Source: Larix sibirica (lineage: Eukaryota; Streptophyta; Pinopsida; Pinales; Pinaceae). From it: a DNA stretch of 15,129 nucleotides. Made by a program: the position numbers and the translations under genes. The notes beneath the pieces were generated by a model, which was given only the letters and a program-made list of their open reading frames with translations, was not told the origin of the DNA and ran no database searches. Below are positions 7,974 through 15,129 of the stretch, in pieces. Position 1 is the first letter of the stretch; each line of letters starts with the position of its first letter. Where the stretch lies: positions 18,111-33,239 of the forward strand of contig NWUY0300001804.1 in NCBI GenBank assembly GCA_004151065.3, in the 5' to 3' direction.

Positions 7974-8130
7974 AGATGAGGAGGTGTTGGCTCATGGAGT
8001 CGTTCGGTATGGAAAATGAAAATGATAAGAGTATTTCATCCACTAGAAGGACTCACCCAACGAAGAGAACAACTGGGAGAGGAAAGAGTCCTCATGGAAG
8101 TATGAGTACAAAGTCTGGGAGTTCGAATGA
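7906..8130 (+). pseudogene. chromodomain remnant at the integrase C-terminus
   Basis: Frame 1 reads EHEDEEVLAHGVVRYGK (from 7966), then three stops, then EYFIH-stop-KDSPNEENNWE (8029-8079) and SSWKYEYKVWEFE before a stop at 8128. This fits the chromodomain pattern of a basic/aliphatic first strand, E-Y-L-V/I-K/H-W-K-G/D-x-x-x-x-E-x-x-W-E, and a C-terminal helix. The Trp of the aromatic cage appears to have become TAG at 8044-8046, while the second Trp (NNWE) is kept. The domain is known in chromoviruses for targeting insertion to chromatin. The 73-codon ORF in another frame (7970-8191) is a shadow. Confidence 0.75.
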
Positions 8131-8186
8131 AGGACTCTCGACGTTCTCAGGCAACATATTATCAGACATTATTGAGACGACAATAG

Positions 8187-8202
8187 GTTGAGTGGGGGAG
8201 GA
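8187..8202 (+). other. polypurine tract
   Basis: GGTTGAGTGGGGGAGGA lies directly before the TGTAAC that starts the 3' LTR. Its last twelve bases are purines except for one T. This is the expected primer for plus-strand synthesis in an LTR element. Confidence 0.8.
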
Positions 8203-8512
8203 TGTAACATCCTCAACCTTCAACGGCAAGGGAAAAATTGATTATCCCATGAGTGTTCCCACTTACTTGGATTGTGGACAAAGGGTCGAGTAAGAAAACC
8301 AAGAAGTGGACAAAGCAAATGGTGGACAGAGCACGAACAAGGGTGAGACCAAAGGGGAGTGTTGACAAGTGTCCAAGTGTGAAGCCATCAGAGGGGCATG
8401 AGGCCACTTGTGGATATCAGGAGAATCGACAAGGGTGTCATCATGTCTACCTGCGGTGTCAGCAACCCATGGCAAAGGCTATCAAAGCCCACAATAAGGA
8501 GCGATCAACAAG

Positions 8513-8520
8513 TATATAAA
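8513..8520 (+). promoter_or_regulatory. TATA box in the 3' LTR
   Basis: TATATAAA in the same conserved context as in the 5' LTR (AGTATATAAAGGGGAG). Transcription from here would read rightwards into 9190 and beyond. No gene is recognised there. Confidence 0.6.
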
Positions 8521-8985
8521 GGGGAGAGCACACATGGAAAAGGCAATCAATCAATCATCTGAAGCAAGTCCATCCAAAGAGTTCAGAGGCTAAGGGAATA
8601 ACCACGAGCTTTGTGGTGGAAACTATCAAGGTTAAGGCAGATTCGACAAAAGGAAATAGGGTGCACTAGGAGATAGTTCGGGAAGAAGTTACCTAGAGTC
8701 TATGCAATTGCTGAGAGGCAGTTTGGAAATGGTGTCAATGGGTTTCTCTGTAATTTCTAGGAGGTTGTTCAACAATGCTATCAAAGGTTGTATGTATTCA
8801 AGTAGTAAGTCTTAGAGCTATGCCTTGTTTTATTTTGAAGTGTCGGCCACTGCCCGAACCTCACCATTGTAACTTTGATCACTTTTATATAAAAAAATTT
8901 GGGTTCCCGAGTTCGGGTGCCCCCTGTATGATTATGTTGTCTTTGTTATGTTGGCATAACTATTAAAAAACACCACGCATAACTT

Positions 8986-8991
8986 AATAAA
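8986..8991 (+). terminator. AATAAA polyadenylation-type signal in the 3' LTR
   Basis: AATAAA is conserved between the two LTRs and lies about 470 bases after the TATA box. This is a plausible polyadenylation signal for the element's transcript. Confidence 0.4.
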
Positions 8992-9189
8992 GTCTAAGTG
9001 TTAAAGTACTTGGCAAGGTTTATATGTGTAGGTAGGCAATGGTAACATGGTAGTTCTCAGCTAAAGGTATGGCCAGGCTGTGAACGAAGAGGTATAGTCT
9101 ACTAACAAGTAAACTTGAACTAACAAGTCTTTGGGAAGAACGTCTAGTTAGTGCCACATAGTACGGAACCACGCCTTGGGATTATGACA

Positions 9190-10497
9190 TGGGTGTGTTG
9201 TGTAGATGCATTTTCAATACACTTATCTTGTGACGTCTTGGAATTTTTATTTTACAGATACAAAATTGCATATCCTCTTCTCCTCTATGACAAGTTAGAG
9301 AAGGTGCATTTGGCCTACAAGGAATGGGGATACCATTACAATCCTCGATGATATTAGTACTAGAGTGAGGGGATATTTTAATTGCATCAAACCCAAAGAG
9401 TTGGATTGCAAACCAAACTTCTAAAATGACAAAGCTTTTGATGCGTGGTTAATGCCTCTTAAACTACCTAGGTTTCATAATTCTTATCCATGTAAAATTA
9501 TTCACAACACATGAGTAAATATGTTAATGTGGAACAAAATCTAACCAGGGGGATAAGCATAGTATTGACTTACGAATATGGACAGTGCATGGAAAACCAC
9601 CATTAGCATAGAAAATATGGGCTTCGTCAATGAGGTTCTAATAATAAAAGTATATTGGAGACTTCTCAAAAAGCTTGAAACACTATAACGTCATATTCGT
9701 ATAGCAAATTTTCTAGAAAATAGTGAGAGTGAATAAATCATTAAAAGAAACATCTCTTTCAAAAGGGATTATATGTTTGGACCAATATTATGCAAGCCTG
9801 AGAATTCATAAATGATTATGTCTATCAATGGGGGCTATCTTGGGTGGTTGAAGTGAGAGGTTGTTATCCTCCCCATCCAAGTTTGATTCTCGCTTGTGGC
9901 ATGCATGCTCGTTGTGGGCCAATTTACCTCCAAAAAGCATTGTTTAATGTGGATGGATCTAAGGATGATTCATGGGTGACTTTAACGAATTGTATTCCCT
10001 AAAAATGGCCAATTAGTCAAGAATGGTATCTACAAGTTCACAAATGAAATTATTGTTGTTGAACAAAAGAATTAAAAAAAACGCTTTCTGGAATATAAAA
10101 AATGGGCATTCAATGCTCACCACTCCATTGGGTAAATTCATTGAATGGCCACACACCCCTCAAAGATATGTAAATATTAAACAATGTAACAAAGACAATA
10201 GAGCATCTAAATTGGACAAAGTTAAATGATTTTTATATCAAGAAATATTCATAAGGCTCCGAAAATAAGGCAAAAAGTATGGCATGGAAAGATCCCAAAT
10301 AATCGACGATAATCACCAGTGAAGGGGAAAATAAAGCAACCTTGGAAGAAATACCCATAAGGAAAATATGGGCTGCAAATAAGGAAAATAAAATGTGATG
10401 GAATCACGTTGTCATAGGTCCATGCTTTATCAAATGTACGATACAAACATGGTTGTTTTGTAATGTTTTGATTTCATATAGAAACAAGGTCGTTGGG
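9190..10497. other. AT-rich stretch, no recognised gene
   Basis: All frames are broken often. The short plus-strand reading 9258-9351 follows an acceptor-like TTTTATTTTACAG and codes for YKIAYPLLLYDKLEKVHLAY and a few more residues, but no family is recognised and no partner exon is seen. A segment around 9830-10000 also has a protein-like reading (LIL-ACGMHARCGPIYLQKALF) without a match that I know. ATAAGGAAAATA recurs at about 10358 and 10380. It is probably old transposon debris. Confidence 0.45.
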
Positions 10498-10522
10498 TTT
10501 AGGGTTAGGGTTGTCTAGGGTT
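10498..10522 (+). repeat. telomere-like motif run at the start of the LINE-like remnant
   Basis: TTTAGGGTTAGGG followed by TTGTCTAGGGTT. It contains one perfect plant unit and variants, just upstream of the ORF1-like reading frame. It is too short to call an interstitial telomere. Confidence 0.35.
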
Positions 10523-11120
10523 GGATGTGAGAGATTGCTTACTACAATTTTTGGATCAGCTAGGCGATGAGTTGTATAGAAGATTTTGCGTTCTAGGTGT
10601 GATAGAGGAAGAACAACTGTCTTGGTTGGATGATGAGTTTGATGTCGTTGGTGGAATTTTTAATCCTAAGGAGGAGTTTATGGGGCCACGTAGGATGAGT
10701 ACTTTGCAGCCGTTTGGGATGCCTGTTTATGATGGGACAGGAGCCTGATATTCAATAAAAAACAAGTTTTTTTCTCTAGTGTTAAAACCTTCCCCATGTT
10801 TGTCTAGGAGTAAGTCTTGTCCAGCAAAGGGTATTTTTGGATGCTCTCAGATTGATGAGGTGCCAGGTGTTAGCACGGTCCATGAACCTTCTGTCATATT
10901 AGGTACACTAGTCTTGGAGTCTCCGTCGAGGACTTGGAAAAAGGAGCAATATGAAAAAAACACTTTTTCCGTTGTTGGGTGATCCTCGTTGTGGTGGGAA
11001 TGGTCTCTATGGTAACAAAGCAAAATCTAAGCGGTCACGAAAGGCATTCAAGGTCTCTTCTGAGCAAGTTCACATGGTGCTTGCAAAATATTTCAACTTG
11101 GATTGGGTTGAGAGTCTTTC
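10521..11120 (+). pseudogene. N-terminal part of a LINE-like ORF1 protein, decayed
   Basis: Frame 0 reads from 10521 without a proper ATG (the codon there is TTG and an in-frame stop lies at 10506). It passes a TGA at about 10746 and continues through 10779-10982 (KPSPCLSRSKSCPAKGIFG, PSVILGTLVLESPS). A frameshift near 10965 moves the reading to frame 1, with DPRCGGNGLYGNKAKSKRSR and SSEQVHMVLAKYFNLDWVE. The segment is acidic and low in conserved motifs, typical of the variable region ahead of DUF4283. It belongs with the next feature because the sense continues across the shift. Confidence 0.5.
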
Positions 11121-11753
11121 ATGGCTTTGGTTGGTCATTTTGAATATCTTTGGCTCTCTTGTCTAGAATAGTTACAATCGATTAGGAAGGAATGAAAACC
11201 CTGGGTGGGTTATTGCATGAAGCTTAGTATGTTAGTTAATGGATGGTATTGTTTTCTCTTTCTATCTGTGGAGCATGTGGCCTTAGTTCTAGGAAAGACA
11301 TGGGTGATTGGTAAAGGGTCTTTGGTTTTAAGTCGGTGGCACCCATCTTTTAGCCCATTAAAGGAAAAGGTGGTTCATTGACACTTATGGATGTTGCTTC
11401 CTGGTTTCTCATTGCAGTTGTGGTCAAGGTCAGTTTTTGTGGATTTAGCAAACATGGTTGGGAAATTCATCTCTTTGGATGATGATATGTTATTTGGGAA
11501 GGACAAAAGGATGTCATCCATTCTGGTTGAGTTTGATGTTATGAAGGGGTTACCAGCGGAAGTCAAGATTTCCTGGGGGGATTACACTTTTTTACAAAGA
11601 TTGGATTATCTAGAAATACCTTTCAGATGCCATCCATGCCGAAAGACTAGCCACTTGAAAAATAAATGTCTGGGGATATTTTTTGAATTTTCTTCTATGA
11701 AGGGTGATGGTTTAGAAAAGGTGGATCCTGATGGCGATCAAATCCTCAAATAA
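11121..11753 (+). pseudogene. DUF4283-like domain plus CCHC zinc knuckle, decayed
   Basis: One frame (0) runs from 11121 to 11753 with stops only at 11169 (TAG), 11193 (TGA) and 11379 (TGA). It contains ALVGHFEYLWLS, KPWVGYCMKLSMLVNGWYCF, WVIGKGSLVLSRWHPSF, DLANMVGKFISLDDDMLFGK, ILVEFDVMKGLPAEV and RLDYLEIPFRCHPC. This is the layout of DUF4283 followed by a plant zf-CCHC knuckle. The knuckle CHPCRKTSHLKNKC (11628-11669) has exact C-x2-C-x4-H-x4-C spacing. Such proteins are nucleic-acid-binding ORF1 products of plant LINE-like elements, though some DUF4283 genes stand alone. All three stops are single-base changes away from sense codons. Confidence 0.75.
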
Positions 11754-12640
11754 AATCTCCTAGCCATCTTTTGACTGAAGACTCAACTACCATTTTGGGT
11801 AAGCTTGAATCCTTATTTCCTTCTTTTTTTGGCTCATTATCCACTGAAGAATATATGTCATTAAAGAGGTGGAAGAAAAACATAAGAATCCTCCCTTTGT
11901 TGTGGGTTCCAGAGTTTTGGAAAATTCTTGTCTAAACCCTAGTTCGATTATGAGGGTTGATGTTCCTTCTGAGGGATTCAATGTTTTTATTTTAGGGAAT
12001 GATACTAGACTAGGGTTATCATGTGGTGAAGTTTTTGTTCCCTTGACTTCTTCGAGGACAAAAAAGTGCTCATTAAATAATGAGACTATTGTTTATGGGA
12101 TGATTGATTATAATATGTTACCATCTTCAGATTCTCACCTTTCTTCTATGAATTTGTTTAAGGATAATGTTAGGGTTAATCCTAGGGTTGGTTTTGGGAT
12201 TATTCCTAGTGGTTCCTTTCCTTCCCCTATTGGCAATAGACCTTTGGAGGGTGGTGCCTTTTCATAGATTGCTGATAATATTTCTGGTGGGCATAAACCT
12301 TAGGTGGATTGTAATCCAGTATTGGCCTCGCTTATTCCCTCATATCAATATGTTTTGGTAAAATCCCTCTCACTATTTTCTTTGATAAACCTTCAAAGTC
12401 TGAGGTATCACCTATCACTTCTATCCGATGCCAAAATGTCACTATCTGGAAAAGGAAACTAAGGAAGGGGTGTTCGAACATTGAAGTCCATGATCCAGGG
12501 GTTACTTTGTCATCTAATCCTGATTATATTCCTCTTTATGAATAGTTGGAGGGTGTTCAGTCTGATTCTTCCATTACTTATGTCTCCAATGAAAATAGGG
12601 CCCTTAGAGCATAACAACCTTCAGTTTCTACTGAAAGATG
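11754..12640 (+). pseudogene. C-terminal tail of the LINE-like ORF1 protein, decayed
   Basis: Sense can be followed through three frames: frame 2 (SPSHLLTEDSTTILGKLESL, then FPSFFGSLSTEEY), frame 1 (11869-12267, with NPPFVVGSRVLENSCLNPSS) and frame 0 (KPSKSEVSPITSIRCQ, IWKRKLRKGCSNIEVHDPGV, then NPDYIPLYE, about 12360-12540). The composition is Ser/Pro-rich and probably disordered. At least two frameshifts and several stops are present. No endonuclease or reverse transcriptase motif follows, so the element is incomplete on its 3' side. Confidence 0.5.
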
Positions 12641-13714
12641 ATTATGACATCCTACAATATTCAAGGGGTTGGAGGTGGCCCAAAATTTAATGTTGTCACG
12701 AGGATGCACTGGCTTAACCCAAAACTATAAGTTTCCTCTTTCGGTGGCCCGTGCAACACTGCCTGGATCCTTGTTGAGGGTGAGACCATCTCGATAGGTT
12801 TCCAACAGATTATGCCTAACCCACAAAAACCTTACACTTTACCTCTAACACAGTTCTATACTTAGTCATTTTTACTTATGTGCATATCCAACAGTAACAC
12901 AAGAACACTTAGCCAAATATAGTACAAGAGACAAACGTGTATGAGGGAGGCACCCCAAACTCTAGCGTGCCTAATGCCCTGTTAAACAATCATGGTGCAA
13001 GGAAAATTTTACATACAACAGCAGAGGAAGGCCAACAAGCAGCTTAAGATACAACATCAACTGGCAAGCACTCTGCCTCTATCTAGGCTCTACCCCAATG
13101 GCATCCACAGTCCGCTTCCGCACCCTACTCATAATACTTAGCCACAACTCTGTCACAAGTTTACTAAATAGTTGTTGTTAGTTGTATCCTAGCCAACCAT
13201 TGCATCAAGATACTATCCATTGTAGCCTTTCCAGCCATATGGGCCCAACTCCCTTAGCCGACTATGCCCTAGAGAGTGCCTGCAAAGCCACTGTTTGTTG
13301 TAGCCTTGCCTGCAAGCTCCACTATGATACTGCCTGCTCACAGGCCTCACTGTCTGCCCAAGCCGCACCACTACCTTTCTGCAGTCAAGTTTGTCACATG
13401 ATTAAGTGTTATACCAACACTTAGACTCCACTGAGGCACCTCTCCATGAGGCGTGCCAAAGGAAAAGATGCCTCCCAAGGTATAGCGGGTGCCTCCTTCT
13501 GTATTGTGGATTTGTCACATAAAACACATCCAAAACCTTATGTGCAAAACTATGTCAAAGGCAAGTGCGCCCTCCTCTGAGGGCCACTAGAGGAGGGGCA
13601 CACCCTTGTGTGTGCCGCAAACCAAAACTAGTGCACCTGTCTGAGCCGAACTTGCCTCAACCACTTGGATGATCTTCCTTGGTTCCTTGGTGCTCTTTCC
13701 TCCCATCCGCATGC
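12641..13714. other. unassigned C-rich stretch
   Basis: From about 12,750 the plus strand becomes C-rich and G-poor. Short open frames (13182-13424 and others) have no recognisable domain. One small perfect inverted repeat, AAGTGTT-ATACC-AACACTT at about 13404-13422, could form a hairpin and also looks like a possible TGTTA-type LTR start, but no matching end was found. It may be a fragment of an unidentified repeat. Confidence 0.4.
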
Positions 13715-13722
13715 TATATATA
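13715..13722 (+). promoter_or_regulatory. possible TATA box (TATATATA)
   Basis: CTATATATACACTTGCATCC stands out in otherwise C-rich DNA and has the appearance of a plant or LTR core promoter. No transcript or coding start can be tied to it. It is given as a candidate only. Confidence 0.3.
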
Positions 13723-13809
13723 CACTTGCATCCACAATTGAGTGCCCCTTGGCATGCACTCACCTAAACCGATCCAACTCGTTTGCAAGATAACGTGTGG
13801 AGTGCAAGT

Positions 13810-13867
13810 CACCCAAGTGCCCCACGAACCGACACTCATGCCCACACTTGGGCGTTTTTTGTGTCGG
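13810..13867. repeat. two interleaved short inverted repeats
   Basis: CACCCAAGTG (13810-13819) pairs at 9 of 10 positions with CACTTGGGCG (13845-13854). CCGACAC (13829-13835) pairs perfectly with GTGTCGG (13861-13867). The two stems cross, so they could form a pseudoknot in RNA or be alternative hairpins. Chance is possible in biased sequence. Confidence 0.4.
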
Positions 13868-14001
13868 AGCACCCACACTTGTTTTCCCCATGCGCCCACC
13901 TTCTTTGTGGTGCCCTCCCAACCAACGCATTGTGCCAAATGTGCACATGGGCATGGGCATGCCTTGCTTCTCACGTAAGAGCCCATTCTTCCGCACTCAA
14001 A

Positions 14002-14023
14002 CCAATCAATTGAATGTATAAAA
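14002..14023 (+). promoter_or_regulatory. possible CCAAT plus TATA promoter
   Basis: CCAAT at 14002-14006 is followed by TATAAAA at 14017-14023 (GAATGTATAAAACTAAG). The spacing is shorter than usual for CCAAT and TATA elements. Downstream, a 76-codon frame (about 14311-14540) reads HAQCRENELHDKVIQLLCNL and on to SKLSKAQYLALSQTIQVL, which has a helical, gag-like look. The link to an unrecognised LTR element is speculation. Confidence 0.25.
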
Positions 14024-14619
14024 CTAAGTGTGTCACACCCAACACATGCTCGTTTCGAGTCGTTCCACCAACCAACAATCCATACTCTAAGTGCTCCGAG
14101 GGAACCCCAACGATCTGCCTAATCGGGACTGTGAAATCCTGCCCCACTCAAAGTAGTTTCCATCCTCAACAACATATCCAAAAACATAAAACTGTCCATG
14201 AAGCCAATGTTGTTGTTGCCACCTACAACCGCAATTGTACAGTTGTCGCATCAATCCAACCTACTATGAATTATGTGTGTTTCTTCTTGTCATGCTCCTA
14301 TCCATGTCGAATCCCATGAACTGAACTAGTTGGGTCGCGACTCGCAACTATCATGCTCAATGCCGTGAGAATGAACTACATGACAAAGTTATCCAACTCC
14401 TTTGCAATTTAGTCCTCCATGAAACTATGTCGAACCAAGGCAAAGCCATCAACCTCACCTCAAAATTGTCTAAGGCACAATACTTAGCACTAAGCCAAAC
14501 CATCCAAGTGTTGTGGCGTCCATACATACTTCTGTTCCGGAACTAGATCTCCTTTCCCTCACGTTTTCCATCTTCCCACACACTCCTATTCGCCCAAATG
14601 CAAGGAAGAATTTCTTTCC
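14024..14619. other. unassigned stretch, possible relic reading frame
   Basis: Plus-strand frames 14014-14319 and about 14311-14540 are open, but no family is recognised. The near-palindrome around GTCGCGAC (14334-14341), flanked by AGTTG and CAACT, is the only notable structure. No primer-binding site, LTR partner or other transposon end was identified. Confidence 0.35.
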
Positions 14620-15129
14620 TTAAACCAAGACAAAAGCATCGTTGTCACTTCTATCATTCGCATATCCCTTCGCAAGGTCTGCTACAGTCCATAATGACGA
14701 TCGCAAGCGAGTGTGGCGTCCCACCATGCACAACGAAAACCTTAAGTTTCCACTCAGCAATCTATCACTGTTGTGATCTATCACCTCCATGAACCTCTTT
14801 GCGGAGAACCAACAAACTAGTCCTCTTGACTTGCTTCCACTTAGCCAAGGATCACTTAGCATGATGAGTATCCTAGAGATCCATGTCTTCCACAAGACAA
14901 GTTTTCCCACTACTTGGATTTGTCGCAATAATTCGGCACATGCATTGTCATAACTGGGAAGCTCCAACCTAAGTCTCATCCAAAGATGAGCACTTCCCAA
15001 CTCCCCGATCATAGGCAACCGAATCTTATGGGAAGTGCCCTTTTCGTGGTCACCTTGATGAATATGATTGTCTACGGTTGTCATTGATGACAACATTAAT
15101 GACAAAGGTGAAGTGCATGATGGTGACAT
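14620..15129 (-). CDS. unrecognised ORF reaching the right edge, 169 codons, possibly partial
   Basis: On the minus strand an uninterrupted frame runs from the window edge (an ATG at 15129-15127) to a stop at 14620. That is the longest open frame outside the retrotransposon and the ORF1 remnant. It contains KIRLPMIGELGSAHLWMRLR, LELPSYDNACAELLRQIQVV and GKLVLWKTWISRILIMLSDP. The composition is protein-like, with Leu-rich helical segments, but no domain is recognised. Because the strand is G-rich and T-poor in stop contexts, a chance ORF is possible. It may continue beyond the window. No splice sites were needed. Confidence 0.25.
   Translation of the reverse strand: MSPSCTSPLSLMLSSMTTVDNHIHQGDHEKGTSHKIRLPMIGELGSAHLWMRLRLELPSYDNACAELLRQIQVVGKLVLWKTWISRILIMLSDPWLSGSKSRGLVCWFSAKRFMEVIDHNSDRLLSGNLRFSLCMVGRHTRLRSSLWTVADLAKGYANDRSDNDAFVLV

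Larger units (their letters stand above)
3212..9189 (+). mobile_element. decayed LTR retrotransposon, Ty3/gypsy chromovirus type
   Basis: About 6.0 kb lie between two direct LTRs (3212 to about 4210 and 8203 to 9189). Internal order on the plus strand is primer-binding site, gag remnant, protease, reverse transcriptase, RNase H, integrase, GPF module, chromodomain and polypurine tract. Integrase after reverse transcriptase defines Ty3/gypsy, and the C-terminal chromodomain defines a chromovirus. The coding part is broken by at least five frameshifts (near 5588, 6440, 6875, 7475 and 7905) and about twenty stops. It cannot move by its own proteins. The LTRs begin TGT; the right one ends ACA. 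Target duplication is imperfect: TGGGG at 3206-3210 against TGGGT at 9190-9194, or ATGGG at 3205-3209 against ATGGG at 9189-9193 with slipped ends. The clade within chromoviruses was not resolved. Confidence 0.93.
8203..9189 (+). repeat. 3' LTR of the retrotransposon
   Basis: It starts TGTAACATCCTCAACC and ends GATTATGACA, so it keeps TG...CA ends. It is about 987 bases against about 999 for the 5' copy. It carries TATATAAA at 8513-8520 and AATAAA at 8986-8991. Divergence from the 5' LTR is uneven, with low difference in the R/U5 part and many changes plus indels in U3. Confidence 0.9.

Noticed and set aside
7970-8191. 73-codon plus-strand ORF after the integrase as a separate gene
   Set aside because: It is out of frame with the chromodomain remnant, which explains the same bases better. 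It ends at the polypurine tract.
13404-13422. AAGTGTT-ATACC-AACACTT as an LTR start or terminator
   Set aside because: There is no matching LTR end, no direct repeat partner in the window, and plants do not use bacterial-type hairpin terminators.
13714-14021. Several overlapping open frames on both strands
   Set aside because: The bases here are poor in stop triplets because of the biased composition. Open frames in four or more readings at once indicate no real coding signal.
14340-14356. CAACTATCATGCTC as a primer-binding site for a second LTR element
   Set aside because: It matches the initiator-Met-tRNA site poorly and is not next to any defined LTR end.

Overview
The window looks like plant nuclear DNA dominated by old, broken retroelements. 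Three things point to a plant: a Ty3/gypsy element with an initiator-Met-tRNA-like primer site and a chromodomain, a DUF4283/zinc-knuckle retroelement protein of the kind common in plants, and a short-intron gene start of a plant-like type. TTTAGGG (plant telomere-type) motifs also occur twice. The many old, still recognisable elements would suit a large, slowly purged genome (for example a conifer or another large-genome seed plant), but the species cannot be read from the sequence. There is one ambiguous base, at 452. No rRNA, tRNA, CRISPR array or bacterial gene was seen.

Layout, left to right. Positions 1-2250 are mostly non-genic, with a diverged tandem duplication (168-417), a double telomere-type motif (1174-1187) and one doubtful minus-strand ORF. 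Positions 2292-2833 hold the best candidate for a living host gene: the 5' end of a minus-strand gene with a TATA box, a hexanucleotide repeat in its leader, exon 1, an 84-base intron and exon 2, whose remaining exons I could not find. An AT-rich 50-base tandem repeat (2991-3113) separates it from a nearly full-span LTR retrotransposon, 3212 to about 9189, on the plus strand.

The retrotransposon has LTRs of about 0.99-1.0 kb, each with a TATA box and an AATAAA. Internally it has a primer-binding site, a small gag remnant, protease, reverse transcriptase, RNase H, integrase, a GPF module, a chromodomain and a polypurine tract. The order is that of a chromovirus-type Ty3/gypsy element. It is dead: it has at least five frameshifts and about twenty stops, and it has lost catalytic aspartates in three enzymes. 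Many of the stops look like CAG or CGA codons turned to TAG or TGA.

Positions 9190-10500 are AT-rich with no recognisable gene. Positions 10521 to about 12640 carry a decayed ORF1-type protein of a LINE-like element, with a DUF4283-like part followed by a CCHC knuckle. No endonuclease or reverse transcriptase follows it. Positions 12700-15129 are compositionally different (C-rich, G-poor plus strand), with promoter-like motifs near 13715 and 14002-14023, short inverted repeats, and an unrecognised 169-codon minus-strand ORF reaching the right edge.

No new biological system is convincingly present. The observations most worth following are the chromodomain remnant, the pattern of stop codons, the host gene lying head-to-head with the retrotransposon, and the unexplained right end.
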